Under the pieces are notes generated by a model. That model ran no database searches. It saw nothing but the letters and a program-made list of their open reading frames with translations, and was not told the origin of the DNA. The position numbers and the translations under genes are program-made. DNA of 64,000 nt, taken from contig NZ_MWPQ01000031.1 in assembly GCF_002028545.1 (NCBI RefSeq), positions 1 to 64,000 on the forward strand, read 5' to 3'. Within the stretch, counting starts at the first letter, position 1. Every line of letters begins with the position of its first letter. The DNA comes from Nitrobacter vulgaris (GTDB lineage: Bacteria > Pseudomonadota > Alphaproteobacteria > Rhizobiales > Xanthobacteraceae). Positions 29,702 through 38,587 of this stretch are shown here, piece by piece.

Positions 29702-30675
29702 CTGCGATACGTTCGGTCGTGCTCGGCTGCGGCTCCTATCTGCCGCAAAGGGTGCTGACCAATGCTGAACTGGCCACCAAGGTTGATACCTCGGACGAGT
29801 GGATCGTCCAGCGGACCGGTATTCGAGAGCGCCACATTGCCGCGGAAGGGGAGTTCACGTCACATCTCGCCATCCATGCGGCGAATGCTGCGCTGGCTCA
29901 TGCCGGCATCGATGCGCAGTCGATTGACCTGATCGTGCTGGCGACGTCGACGCCGGACCATACGTTTCCGGCGACGGCGGTCGCGGTTCAGAACGGGCTT
30001 GGCATTACTCACGGTGCCGCCTTCGATCTTCAGGCCGTCTGTTCCGGGTTCGTGTTTGCGTTGGCCACCGCCGACAATTTCCTTCGTTCTGGCGCGTTCA
30101 AGCGCGCGCTGGTGATTGGCGCGGAAACTTTCTCGCGAATTCTGGATTGGACCGATCGCGGGACCTGCGTTCTGTTCGGCGACGGGGCCGGCGCGGTCGT
30201 GCTGGAAGCTCAGGAGCAGCCGGGCAAGCCCTCGGATCGCGGTATTCTGACGACACATCTGCGCTCGGACGGCCGTCATCAATCAAAACTTTATGTCGAT
30301 GGCGGACCATCCTCGACCCGGACCGTGGGCTATCTGCGGATGGAGGGCCGTGAGGTATTCAAGCATGCCGTCGGCATGATTACAGACGTCATTGTCGATG
30401 CATTCAATGCGTCCGGCACGAGCGCGGACGACATCAACTGGTTCGTTCCACATCAGGCCAACAAGCGAATCATCGATGCGTCAGCTCATAAGCTGCATAT
30501 CGCGCCGGAAAAAGTCGTCCTGACCGTCGATCGCCACGGCAACACCTCCGCTGCATCTATTCCGCTGGCATTGTCGGTCGCGGTCGCAGACGGACGCATC
30601 AAAAGCGGCGATCTGGTCTTGCTCGAGGCGATGGGCGGAGGCTTTACCTGGGGCTCGGCCCTCGTGCGATGGTAA
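29698..30675 (+). CDS. fabH: 3-oxoacyl-ACP synthase III
   Basis: 325 aa, normal length. Condenses acetyl-CoA with malonyl-ACP to start fatty acid synthesis. Catalytic Cys115 lies in [10 protein letters not shown]; the His and Asn of the triad are in [10 protein letters not shown] and [11 protein letters not shown]. The start codon is TTG, supported by GGAGG about 7 nt upstream and overlap with the plsX stop; it gives [20 protein letters not shown], the family N-terminus. Confidence 0.97.
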   Translation: MTAIRSVVLGCGSYLPQRVLTNAELATKVDTSDEWIVQRTGIRERHIAAEGEFTSHLAIHAANAALAHAGIDAQSIDLIVLATSTPDHTFPATAVAVQNGLGITHGAAFDLQAVCSGFVFALATADNFLRSGAFKRALVIGAETFSRILDWTDRGTCVLFGDGAGAVVLEAQEQPGKPSDRGILTTHLRSDGRHQSKLYVDGGPSSTRTVGYLRMEGREVFKHAVGMITDVIVDAFNASGTSADDINWFVPHQANKRIIDASAHKLHIAPEKVVLTVDRHGNTSAASIPLALSVAVADGRIKSGDLVLLEAMGGGFTWGSALVRW

Positions 30676-30737
30676 GACTTGAATCAAAGCCGTCGCCCAA
30701 TGCTGTCATCTATCATGCGAAAGCATCATGTGATAGG

Positions 30738-30766
30738 TTGACCCTGGGCCGTTAAACTCTTAATTT
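30738..30766 (+). promoter_or_regulatory. Candidate promoter of ihfA
   Basis: TTGACC (30738-30743), a 17-nt spacer, TAATTT (30761-30766), about 38 nt before the ihfA ATG. The -35 is good and the -10 is weak. A CTATCATGC/GCATCATGTGATAG partial dyad lies just upstream (about 30710-30735). Confidence 0.45.
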
Positions 30767-30803
30767 CAGTTACAAATTGTTCGCCGGGAGCTTGGGGCAG
30801 GCG

Positions 30804-31124
30804 ATGACCGAAACCGGAAAAACAGTCACGCGCGTCGACCTCTGCGAAGCAGTCTACAAAAAAGTAGGACTGTCGCGCACCGAGTCGTCTGCGTTTGTCG
30901 AACTCGTTCTCAAGGAGATCACCGACTGCCTGGAGAAGGGCGAGACGGTGAAGTTGTCATCCTTTGGATCGTTCATGGTGCGCAAGAAAGGCCAGCGTAT
31001 CGGCCGCAATCCCAAGACCGGCACCGAGGTGCCGATCTCTCCGCGTCGCGTGATGGTCTTCAAGCCGTCGGCTATTCTGAAGCAGCGGATCAACAGCAAC
31101 GGCGCCGGCGCCAAAACCGACTAA
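30804..31124 (+). CDS. ihfA: Integration host factor subunit alpha
   Basis: 106 aa from ATG 30804 ([20 protein letters not shown]); the upstream in-frame start at 30777 falls at the promoter. A DNA-bending HU/IHF protein. The DNA-contacting arm shows [20 protein letters not shown] around residues 63-82. Followed after 38 nt by a merR-type gene, the conserved fabH-ihfA-merR order of alphaproteobacteria. Confidence 0.96.
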   Translation: MTETGKTVTRVDLCEAVYKKVGLSRTESSAFVELVLKEITDCLEKGETVKLSSFGSFMVRKKGQRIGRNPKTGTEVPISPRRVMVFKPSAILKQRINSNGAGAKTD

Positions 31125-31162
31125 ACCGGCGTTCGGCGCACGATTGGCAGAGGAGCGAGCCT

Positions 31163-31759
31163 TTGAACAAGGCACCGGATGCTTTTCGGACGATTAGCGA
31201 GGTCGCCGACGATCTCGATATCCCCCAGCATGTCCTGCGGTTCTGGGAAACCCGGTTCTCGCAGATCAAGCCGATGAAGCGCAGTGGCGGCCGGCGCTAC
31301 TATCGTCCGGACGATGTCGATCTGCTTCGCGGCATTCGCCATCTGTTGTACAGCGAGGGTTACACCATCCGCGGCGTGCAACGGATTCTGAAAGAGCACG
31401 GCATCAAATCAGTGCAGAGCCTGACCGAGGGGTCGTCTGCCGCGGCTTTCGGCGCGATCGAGGACGATATCCGCAACACTCTCGGCGCAGTCGATGAGGA
31501 GGACGAGTCCGGCTACGAGACCGAGGACGCAGACGACGACGAGGATGTCGACGACAGTTCGTCTCGCGCGCGAGAGCCGGGTGTGCATAAGCCGCTACGG
31601 CACGATCTCGACGACGTGCTCTGGTCCGGTCCCGACAGTGGGGCGATTCCGGGCGTGGGCGCCACCGCGATCGAGCTTGCGAAACTAAAGGATGTGTTGG
31701 CTGAACTTGTTGCCTGCAGGCAACTATTGGACGACGCACTCAGCGAGGGTGAGCCGTAG
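31163..31759 (+). CDS. MerR-family transcriptional regulator
   Basis: 198 aa. The TTG start is supported by AGAGGAGCGAG upstream and by the usual N-terminus [18 protein letters not shown]. The winged helix-turn-helix spans about 10-80 ([39 protein letters not shown]). The central region is Asp/Glu-rich (about 110-135) and the C-terminal helix could dimerise. No effector cysteines as in metal-sensing MerR proteins. Its targets are unknown. Confidence 0.9.
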   Translation: MNKAPDAFRTISEVADDLDIPQHVLRFWETRFSQIKPMKRSGGRRYYRPDDVDLLRGIRHLLYSEGYTIRGVQRILKEHGIKSVQSLTEGSSAAAFGAIEDDIRNTLGAVDEEDESGYETEDADDDEDVDDSSSRAREPGVHKPLRHDLDDVLWSGPDSGAIPGVGATAIELAKLKDVLAELVACRQLLDDALSEGEP

Positions 31760-31798
31760 CTTTTGTTGACGCATTTTCTTTATAAGACCCCGTATCAC

Positions 31799-31818
31799 TT
31801 CGCTTGAAAACGCTATAA
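31799..31818. repeat. Left arm of the inverted repeat flanking tRNA-Pro
   Basis: TTCGCTTGAAAACGCTATAA. Apart from a 3-nt gap it is the reverse complement of the segment at 31923-31945 on the other side of the tRNA gene. The words match family B repeats elsewhere in the window. Its right end supplies most of a TATAAT hexamer. Confidence 0.7.
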
Positions 31819-31819
31819 T
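31814..31819 (+). promoter_or_regulatory. Candidate -10 element of tRNA-Pro
   Basis: A perfect TATAAT, 21 nt before the tRNA 5' end, so initiation near 31826 would give a short leader. No consensus -35 lies 16-18 nt upstream (CGTATC at 31791). The hexamer overlaps the end of the left repeat arm. Confidence 0.5.
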
Positions 31820-31840
31820 GGAAACGTGGCCGTAACGGCA

Positions 31841-31918
31841 CGGAGCGTAGCGCAGCCCGGTTAGCGCACTAGTCTGGGAGACTAGGGGTCGGAGGTTCAA
31901 ATCCTCTCGCTCCGACCA
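31841..31918 (+). tRNA. tRNA-Pro (anticodon GGG)
   Basis: 78 nt including an encoded CCA. The acceptor stem CGGAGCG (31841-31847) pairs with CGCTCCG (31908-31914). The anticodon stem CTAGT/ACTAG encloses the loop CTGGGAG with anticodon GGG at 31876-31878. The T arm contains GGTTCAAATCC. It reads CCC and CCU codons. It lies between merR and the saccharopine-dehydrogenase-like gene and is bracketed by an inverted repeat. Confidence 0.97.
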
Positions 31919-31922
31919 CCAT

Positions 31923-31945
31923 TTATAGCGTTTTCTTCACGCGAA
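31923..31945. repeat. Right arm of the inverted repeat flanking tRNA-Pro
   Basis: Starts TTATAGCGTTTTCTTCACGC and ends GAA, opposite in orientation to 31799-31818. It begins 5 nt after the tRNA CCA end. It could pair with the left arm in single-stranded DNA or in a long transcript. Confidence 0.7.
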
Positions 31946-32002
31946 GCGGCATCGTCCTCGGATTACACTTGAAGACAGGCTTTCGTTCGAACCGCTATAT
32001 CG

Positions 32003-32050
32003 AGCATGATCTTAGCCGAATCCGGTTTTCACCCTTCAGAATCATGCTTT
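32003..32050. repeat. Palindromic repeat unit (family B, GAGCATGAT type)
   Basis: Left arm GAGCATGATCTTAGCCGAAT, core CCGGTTTTCACC, right arm TTCAGAATCATGCTTT. The outer GCATGAT/ATCATGC pair perfectly. This is the GCATGATC form of the palindromes found in related genomes, placed 25 nt before the start at 32075. Confidence 0.7.
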
Positions 32051-32074
32051 AAGCAGGACATTTTCGGGAAGGCC

Positions 32075-33256
32075 ATGACATCGTCGTCAGCGGAGTTCGA
32101 TATCATTGTCTACGGCGCAAGCGGGTTCACCGGCCGGCTCGTCGCGGAATACCTTGCTGCCAAATATGGCGGTGGCGATCTGAAGTGGGCCATCGCGGGA
32201 CGCGACCTCGACAAGCTGGCGTCGGTACGCGAAGCCATCGGCGCCCCCCGCGATCTCCCGCTGATCGCCGCGGACGCCGAAAACCCCGCGTCACTCAGGA
32301 CCATGGCTGGCCGGACGGCCTCGGTGCTGAGTACGGTCGGACCTTATCAGCTCTACGGTTCCGGTCTCGTCGCCGCCTGCGCGGCGAGCGGCACAGACTA
32401 TCTTGACCTCTGCGGCGAGCCGATCTGGATGCGGCAGATGATCGACGCGCACGAGGCGGAGGCGCGCAGGAGCGGTGCGCGGATCGTGTTCTCCTGCGGG
32501 TACGATTCGCTGCCGTTCGAACTCGGCGTGTTCTTTCTTCAGCAGGCTGCAAAGCAGAGGTTCGGATCGAGCGTCGCCCGCGTCAAGGGCCGCGTACGTA
32601 AGATGAAGGGCACGTTTTCCGGCGGCACCGCCGCGAGCATGAAGGCGATCTTCGCCGCGGCTGCCAACGATCCAAGTCTGTTGCCGAAACTGCGCGATCC
32701 TTTCGTGCTGACGCCGGGGTTTGAGGGGCCGAAGCAGCCGCCGGGTAACAAGCCGTTGTTCGATGAGGATCTGGGGGTGTGGGTGGCGCCGTTCGTGATG
32801 GCCAACATCAACACCCGCAATGTGCATCGGTCGAATTTCCTGCTCGGGTTCCCGTACGGCAGGGATTTCGTCTATGACGAAATGGTGATCGCAGGGCCGA
32901 AGGAGACCGGCGAGGCGACCGCAAAAGCCATCATCGCCGCCAACAACAAACTCGGCGCGCAGGGTGGCCCCAAACCGGGCGAGGGACCATCGAAGGAAGA
33001 GCGCGAGAACGGCCATTTCGATCTTCTCTTCTTCGGCATCGGCTCCGACGGGCGGCAATTGAAGGCGGTCGTGACCGGTGATCGCGATCCCGGCTACGGA
33101 TCGACTTCCAAGATGATCGCGGAATGCGCAATCTGTCTGCGAAGCGACGCAGCGGACGTCGCCGGTGGCTTCTGGACGCCGGGCGCTGCGATGAAGGAGG
33201 CCTTGATTAAACGGCTCGTCGACCACGCGGGGCTGACGTTCGCGATCGAGCCGTAA
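32075..33256 (+). CDS. Saccharopine-dehydrogenase-like NAD(P)-binding oxidoreductase
   Basis: 393 aa from ATG 32075; the longer frame from 32006 would run through a palindromic repeat. The N-terminal Rossmann fold is clear: FDIIVYGASGFTGRLVAEYL at residues 8-27. FSCGYDSLPFELGVFFLQQA and GTFSGGTAASMKAIFAAA are typical of the trans-acting enoyl reductase/saccharopine dehydrogenase group (compare Rv2953). The substrate cannot be told; lipid-related reductases are the closest known members. Confidence 0.85.
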   Translation: MTSSSAEFDIIVYGASGFTGRLVAEYLAAKYGGGDLKWAIAGRDLDKLASVREAIGAPRDLPLIAADAENPASLRTMAGRTASVLSTVGPYQLYGSGLVAACAASGTDYLDLCGEPIWMRQMIDAHEAEARRSGARIVFSCGYDSLPFELGVFFLQQAAKQRFGSSVARVKGRVRKMKGTFSGGTAASMKAIFAAAANDPSLLPKLRDPFVLTPGFEGPKQPPGNKPLFDEDLGVWVAPFVMANINTRNVHRSNFLLGFPYGRDFVYDEMVIAGPKETGEATAKAIIAANNKLGAQGGPKPGEGPSKEERENGHFDLLFFGIGSDGRQLKAVVTGDRDPGYGSTSKMIAECAICLRSDAADVAGGFWTPGAAMKEALIKRLVDHAGLTFAIEP

Positions 33257-33648
33257 CCTCACATCGCCCAGGCTCGGGAAGTTACGAGCCACAAATTCAG
33301 TGAGTGCAGAGCGTCAAACCGCAAACCAGCAAAGAGTCCTGCTCGCGAACATATAGAAGCAGTTTAAGTCAGCAAGCGAACACCCCAGCCTTTTCCGACC
33401 AACACCAAGATGACCGCGTCAGGGTTTCCGGTGGCGTCTGAATCAGGTTTTCAAACCAGCGCGTCCTCAACACCCGCCTGCGCGGCAAGGAAAGCAGGCT
33501 TCGTTTGCGCCGATTACCTCCAGTGTGACGTTACCTGACCAAGGATAACACCGCATTTTATGTAGTGGCTAGGCCGGACGGGAGCGAAGCGGCCGGCAAA
33601 ACCCAAGACCCGTGTCGGAGATTTCCGATCGTACGGCCCCGGTGAGCC
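33257..33648. other. Intergenic region between convergent genes
   Basis: 392 nt between the reductase (+) and the polysaccharide polymerase (-). No coding frame of convincing composition, no tRNA and no T-tailed hairpin on either strand were recognised. A GC-rich stretch near 33570-33598 (GCCGGACGGGAGCGAAGCGG) has short inverted GCCGG/CCGGC arms. Confidence 0.4.
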
Positions 33649-34914
33649 TTATTGCAGCGCCTGTCGAAGGGAAGGCTGCCGGTCACTGGCCATGTACTGG
33701 TGGGTTGCCGCGAACATGCCCCACATCATGCCGAGCATCAGCCAGAAATGGCGCCAATGATCGGTGTCGATCACGAAGCTCTCGCCGACAGTTCCCAGAA
33801 ATGCCGTGAAGACGGCAAGATAAGTGCGTTGCCAGGGAACTCGCACGAAAATATATCGAAAGCCCAGGATGACGGTGATGAAGATCAGCACCGGATAGCA
33901 AATTCCGGAAATCCACCCGCCCGACATGAAAGCGTTCAGATACGAGTTGTGAGTGTCTTCCGGAAAGAACCGCGTGAACTGCAGCGGGCCGATTCCGAGC
34001 GGTAGGTCCAGCGCCATCTGGAAGCCCAGAATGTGCCGGCCGAAGCGGCCAAAACGACCCTCGTCGTAGCTCTGGTCGAAACTCGCACGTTGCTTGAACA
34101 GGCTTTCGACCGAATCGAGGGACAGCAGAATTGCCAGCAGCAGTGCAATCGCAGCGGCTGCGATCACCGCGGTCACAACCAGCCGCGACCGCTGTTTTCT
34201 TGATGGGCTGGTCAGGAACATCAGGACCAGCATCACAGCCGACGTGAGCACGAACTGGCCCCAGGCAGCGCGTGAAAAGGCCAACAGCAACGCAAGACTC
34301 ATGATCCCGAGCGCAATCGCGCTGCGAGCAGCCTTTCCGAACCGATCCGAGACGACGCTTTGCAGCACGAACAATGCTGGCAAGATCAGGAACGCGGACA
34401 GCACGTTCGGATCCTTAAAGGTACCTCGCGCGCGACCATAAAGGGTCAGCACGTCATGTTCGCCTGGCACCAGATGAAAATAGCCCGCGACACCAGCTAC
34501 CGACGCAATAACCGCGCCGACGATCAGGCCACGCCGCATCAGGTCAAGCCGCGCCTCTGTATCTTCCGAGAAAACCAGCGCGAAGAAAATGACCGTCACC
34601 GCCATGTACCACGATGTCATGATCCAATTCACGATCGGAGTCTTGTCCATCAGGTGTATGGCGCAGATCGTGTAGCCGATATTGATGAGAAAGAGCAGCA
34701 TGAGCAGGGGAACGAAGGCGAGCCGCATTCGTAGGCCGGTTGCGAAGAACACGACCATTGCCGCCAGAGTCGCAAACTCGTAGGGGCTGGGTTCGATGTA
34801 AACGATCGCGCCGCCAGCTCCCACTGCCCACAACAGCGCGCGTTGGAGCGCGGCAACGCCAGGTGCTTGCGTCGATGACCGGAGCCAACTGTCAACTGCT
34901 GCAGGATACGCCAT
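33649..34914 (-). CDS. O-antigen polymerase/ligase-family (Wzy/WaaL-like) membrane protein
   Basis: 421 aa, about ten to twelve hydrophobic segments. The family motif GRARGTFKDPNVLSAFLILP (about 161-180) and THNSYLNAFMSGGWISG near 307-323 mark the O-antigen ligase/polymerase domain. It likely polymerises or transfers repeat units of the polysaccharide made by this locus. Same strand as the following three genes (reading upstream). Wzy versus WaaL cannot be separated by sequence alone. Confidence 0.85.
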   Translation of the reverse strand: MAYPAAVDSWLRSSTQAPGVAALQRALLWAVGAGGAIVYIEPSPYEFATLAAMVVFFATGLRMRLAFVPLLMLLFLINIGYTICAIHLMDKTPIVNWIMTSWYMAVTVIFFALVFSEDTEARLDLMRRGLIVGAVIASVAGVAGYFHLVPGEHDVLTLYGRARGTFKDPNVLSAFLILPALFVLQSVVSDRFGKAARSAIALGIMSLALLLAFSRAAWGQFVLTSAVMLVLMFLTSPSRKQRSRLVVTAVIAAAAIALLLAILLSLDSVESLFKQRASFDQSYDEGRFGRFGRHILGFQMALDLPLGIGPLQFTRFFPEDTHNSYLNAFMSGGWISGICYPVLIFITVILGFRYIFVRVPWQRTYLAVFTAFLGTVGESFVIDTDHWRHFWLMLGMMWGMFAATHQYMASDRQPSLRQALQ

Positions 34915-34947
34915 TACACTTTCGCAAACTCAACGTGCCAGGCCGGA

Positions 34948-36480
34948 TCAATAAGCGTTTTCGGATTTCAACAGCGCCAGCGGCGTCTTGAACAGGATAT
35001 AAAGATCGAGCAGCACCGACCAGTTCTCGATGTAATAGAGGTCAAACTCGACACGCTTCTGGATCTTTTCCTCGTTGTCGATCTCGCCGCGCCAGCCATT
35101 GATCTGCGCCCATCCCGTGATTCCCGGCTTCACGCGGTGACGCGCGAAATAGCCGTCAACGGCCTCATCGAACAGCCGCGTCTGTAATTTGCCCTGTACG
35201 GCATGGGGACGTGGTCCAACAAGGGAGAGGTTGCCCTTGAAGACGACGTTGAAGAGTTGCGGTAATTCGTCCAGGCTGGTTTTGCGGATGAATCGTCCGA
35301 CCCGGGTGACGCGACTGTCGTTCTTGGTCACGACCTTCGTAGCCATGGGATCGGCCTGATCGTGAAACAACGAGCGGAATTTGAGGACTTCGATTCTCTC
35401 GTTGTTGAAGCCGAAGCGTTTCTGACGAAAGAGCACAGGGCCGGGACTATCCAGCTTGATCGCGAGCGCGACCAGCACCATCACTGGCGAGGTGAGTAGC
35501 AAAATGAAACCACCGATGAGCCTATCGAACAGCCATTTCATCACCATATCCCAGTCGGTGATCGGGGCTTCGAAGACGTCAAGCATCGGAATCGCGCCGA
35601 GAAAGGAATAGGCGCGGGGGCGAAAGCGCAGTTGGTTTGTATGCGCTGATAATCTGATATCAACCGGAAGCACCCACAGCTTCTTCAACATCGCGAGGAT
35701 CCGCGTTTCCGCCGAGATCGGGAGCGCGAACAGCACGAGATCAAGCCGGGTACGCCGCGCGAATTCAAGCACGTCGTCGACCTTGCCGAGCTTGGGACTA
35801 CCGGCACAGGTGTCGAGCGCGCGCGAGTCGTTACGGTCATCGAACACGCCCAGAATCTCGATGTCGGAGTCTTCCTGCGCTCGCAACGCGTTGATCAGAT
35901 TTTCTCCGTTCATGTCCGCGCCGATGATAACGGTGCGGCGTTCCAGTCGGCCGTCGCGTGCCCAGCGGCGGATCATGGTGCGCAGCAGAAGCCGCCCGGC
36001 AATGAGGCCGGCGAGACCAGCAAGGAAAAATGCGACCAGCCAGAGCCGCGAGACGGAATCGCCGAGCTTGACGAAGAACGAGGCGCAAATGAACAACAGG
36101 AAAACGAACGCCCAAGATGAACTCATCCGCGTTATCTGCCGCAACTGGCTACGAAAAACCTGGATGTCGTAGATGTCCGCAGCCTGGAAACACACGACCG
36201 CGGTGGCGGACATGGCGAGGATTGATGCGATGAAGCTCCAGCTAAAACCGTCGATGCGAGCTACGTATCCGAGGTAAAGCGCGATGCCGATCAGGCTCAG
36301 CAGCAAGAAATCTGCGGCACGAACGATGCCGGTGATGATGACGGGTGAATAGGCCGGCCGTACCTTTTGATTGGTGACGGCAAGCGCCGCCGGTGACAGC
36401 CGTCGCCGACGCTCCACAGGTATTCCAAAGCCGCTGCTCGCTGCTGAATCGGTCCTCGAGCGAGCGTTGAAAAGGTCCAT
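34948..36480 (-). CDS. Undecaprenyl-phosphate sugar phosphotransferase (WcaJ-like)
   Basis: 510 aa. Several N-terminal membrane segments, a Rossmann-like CoA-binding-type domain ([20 protein letters not shown], about 178-197), then the C-terminal bacterial sugar transferase domain: [36 protein letters not shown] and [13 protein letters not shown]. The family starts exopolysaccharide repeat units by moving a hexose-1-phosphate, usually glucose, to undecaprenyl phosphate at the inner membrane. It sits between the polymerase and glycosyltransferase genes. Confidence 0.93.
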   Translation of the reverse strand: MDLFNARSRTDSAASSGFGIPVERRRRLSPAALAVTNQKVRPAYSPVIITGIVRAADFLLLSLIGIALYLGYVARIDGFSWSFIASILAMSATAVVCFQAADIYDIQVFRSQLRQITRMSSSWAFVFLLFICASFFVKLGDSVSRLWLVAFFLAGLAGLIAGRLLLRTMIRRWARDGRLERRTVIIGADMNGENLINALRAQEDSDIEILGVFDDRNDSRALDTCAGSPKLGKVDDVLEFARRTRLDLVLFALPISAETRILAMLKKLWVLPVDIRLSAHTNQLRFRPRAYSFLGAIPMLDVFEAPITDWDMVMKWLFDRLIGGFILLLTSPVMVLVALAIKLDSPGPVLFRQKRFGFNNERIEVLKFRSLFHDQADPMATKVVTKNDSRVTRVGRFIRKTSLDELPQLFNVVFKGNLSLVGPRPHAVQGKLQTRLFDEAVDGYFARHRVKPGITGWAQINGWRGEIDNEEKIQKRVEFDLYYIENWSVLLDLYILFKTPLALLKSENAY

Positions 36481-36588
36481 GTCCTCAAGTCCACATCACG
36501 CCGCACATGCAGCAAGCGTTTTCAGAGCGACTTAAGGACTAAATCGGGAAGATTTGGTTTCGCGCAACTCCCGGCATTTCAGAAATGG

Positions 36589-37722
36589 TTAACGTCTCGC
36601 AAACGTCTCACGGTAACCTGCCATAACGCCCTCGACCATCGCATTCTGTGAGAAATGCATGAGGATGCGCTCGCGCAACGATATTGCGCGCGCGGCGGCG
36701 GCCGCAGGGTCATTCAATGCGGCCTCTATGGCATCCGCCAAGGCAGTGACGACGCCGGGGGCGAATAGTGCGTCGGTGTACGAGTCGAAAATTTCCGGGA
36801 TGCCGCCGACGTTCGCCGCGATCATGGGAATGCCTGCTGCCGCTGCTTCGATCACGACGTATGGCATGGAGTCGCCGCGCGACGGCACGATCAGCAATCG
36901 GCCTTTCGAGAATCCGTAGCGAGCCTTGACGTGTCCAATGAAGCGGACCGTTTCCCCAAGATTGAGGCGCTCGACCTGGGCTTTCAGCGCTCCTGTTTCC
37001 TCGCCGTCGCCTGCAAGCGTGAGCGTGAGGCGTCTACCGCTGTCCCGCAAACGCGCCACCGCGTCGATCAGTAGGTCCGCACCCTTGATATGTCTGAACT
37101 CGCCGACATAGACAATATCGGTCGCATCGTCGGCTAGCATAACGGGATCAAATTCGCCGGACGTTACGCCGTTGAAGACGCATTTCACCAGTCCGGCCGG
37201 GATGCCGACGATCCGCTGATAGGTATTCCGCGCGAATGCGCTCTCGAACAGAAACAGGTCGGTGCGGTTCATCAGCGCGCGTTCGAGGCGGCTGTAAAAC
37301 ATTCCCTTCATGGTCGTCGACGGGAAGTGCAGGGATCCGCCGTGCGGTGTGTAGACGCGGATTGTGCCTTTCGATGAGCCCTTAAGCCGCACGAAGGCGC
37401 CGGCCTTGGCGCCGTGTCCGTGGAGGACATTCGGCTTCAACTTCCGCACCAGCGCGGCGAACTGCGTCCACGCAAACAGGTCGCTAGGATGCGGGTTCCG
37501 GCGGATCGGAATACGGTGGATACCGAGTTTCATTCGCGGGGCGATCTCTGCGAAAGCTGCAGCTGCGCGCTCGCCGCCGGTGAGGCTGTCGGCGACGATG
37601 CCGACGAGATGTCCGCGATCGGCCTGTCCGTTTGCGACATCGAGAATATGCCGAATGATCCCGCCCACCGGCGCGCGAACGGCATGAAGAATGCGGAGCG
37701 GTCGATCAGGTGGCTCCGTCAT
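36589..37722 (-). CDS. GT4-family glycosyltransferase
   Basis: 377 aa with a GT-B fold. N-terminal LRILHAVRAPVGGIIRHILD is typical of GT4 enzymes that add sugars to lipid-linked repeat units; the C-terminal nucleotide-sugar domain includes IVYVGEFRHIKGADLLIDAV and VPSRGDSMPYVVIEAAAAGI. The usual EX7E motif reads D-x7-E here (D in GDSMP). Only 3 nt separate it from the export gene, so they are surely co-transcribed. Donor and acceptor unknown. Confidence 0.9.
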   Translation of the reverse strand: MTEPPDRPLRILHAVRAPVGGIIRHILDVANGQADRGHLVGIVADSLTGGERAAAAFAEIAPRMKLGIHRIPIRRNPHPSDLFAWTQFAALVRKLKPNVLHGHGAKAGAFVRLKGSSKGTIRVYTPHGGSLHFPSTTMKGMFYSRLERALMNRTDLFLFESAFARNTYQRIVGIPAGLVKCVFNGVTSGEFDPVMLADDATDIVYVGEFRHIKGADLLIDAVARLRDSGRRLTLTLAGDGEETGALKAQVERLNLGETVRFIGHVKARYGFSKGRLLIVPSRGDSMPYVVIEAAAAGIPMIAANVGGIPEIFDSYTDALFAPGVVTALADAIEAALNDPAAAAARAISLRERILMHFSQNAMVEGVMAGYRETFARR

Positions 37723-37725
37723 GCC

Positions 37726-38340
37726 TCAGAACCAGCGTTCGTCGACGAGGACGGTGTCGCCGGGGCTGAGCGGCGTAGCGGGGGGGACGCTGATGCGGAC
37801 GGTTCCGCGGGCATCGGTGTGGGTGACGATGACGAGGTCGCGTCTGGCGCGGGGGGAAAAGCCGCCGGCGATGGCGACGGCGCTTTCGACCGTCATATTC
37901 GGCACGAACGGATACTGGCCGGGAGCCGCCACCTCGCCAAGAATGAAGAACGGCCGGTAGGCCTCGACCTCGGCGGCGACGTAAGGCTGGCGGATGTAGC
38001 CGTTGCGCAGCCGCGCGGCGATGGCGGCGGACAGTTCAGCCGGCGTGCGGCCGCGCGCGGTGACGGCGCCGATCAGCGGCATGGTGATGCTGCCGCCGGC
38101 ACCGACCAGATAGGTGTTGGTGAGGCCCTCCTGGCCGTAGACCACGATGCGCAGCCGGTCGCCGGCATCGAGCCGGTAGGCGGGATCGTGCACAACCGGC
38201 GGCGGCGACGCCATCCGCCCTCCATAGGCCAGCGCATCGAGAGCGTTGTGCGGACGGACCATCGCCGTCGGCTGCCGCATGCATCCCGACAACGCCAGCG
38301 CGGTCAGCAGGCACAGAGTGACGGCGCACACGTTTCGCAT
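37726..38340 (-). CDS. Wza-type polysaccharide export lipoprotein
   Basis: 204 aa. Lipobox LALSGC (about residues 15-20) after a signal sequence marks an outer-membrane-linked lipoprotein. A Poly_export domain follows (AYRLDAGDRLRIVVYGQEGL) and SLBB-like segments (FFILGEVAAPGQYPFVPNMT; LSPGDTVLVDERWF). It is shorter than E. coli Wza, lacking the C-terminal membrane helix region. First gene of the minus-strand group; divergent from the Wzc-like gene. Confidence 0.92.
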   Translation of the reverse strand: MRNVCAVTLCLLTALALSGCMRQPTAMVRPHNALDALAYGGRMASPPPVVHDPAYRLDAGDRLRIVVYGQEGLTNTYLVGAGGSITMPLIGAVTARGRTPAELSAAIAARLRNGYIRQPYVAAEVEAYRPFFILGEVAAPGQYPFVPNMTVESAVAIAGGFSPRARRDLVIVTHTDARGTVRISVPPATPLSPGDTVLVDERWF

Positions 38341-38587
38341 CGGGCATCCATGAAATATCCAAATCCACTAAAGGCTTTTGTGGTTAATAAATCGTAATCG
38401 AAGACGTCGCGACGCACCCGGTGGAACCCGCTTGGCAGGCGTGGTTAACTCGGCAGAAACTATAATCGACTGTAATCGTCCCGTTCGGCTGAGTGGTCCT
38501 ATTCAAGGCTCCAACATTTGCCTCCGGTTCAGTGGGCGAGTGTCAGATTCACCCGAAAGCGCTCTAAGCGTCCAGCGGGAGTAAGCA

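Noticed and set aside
36585-36592. ATGGTTAA, a CtrA half-site
   Set aside because: Its end overlaps the stop codon of the glycosyltransferase gene (TTA at 36589-36591), the second half-site at the proper spacing is missing, and it does not sit at a promoter.
38461-38466. Perfect TATAAT upstream of the Wzc-like gene
   Set aside because: No -35-like hexamer at 16-18 nt; the nearest good one (TTGGCA at 38432) is 23 nt away. Not listed as a promoter.
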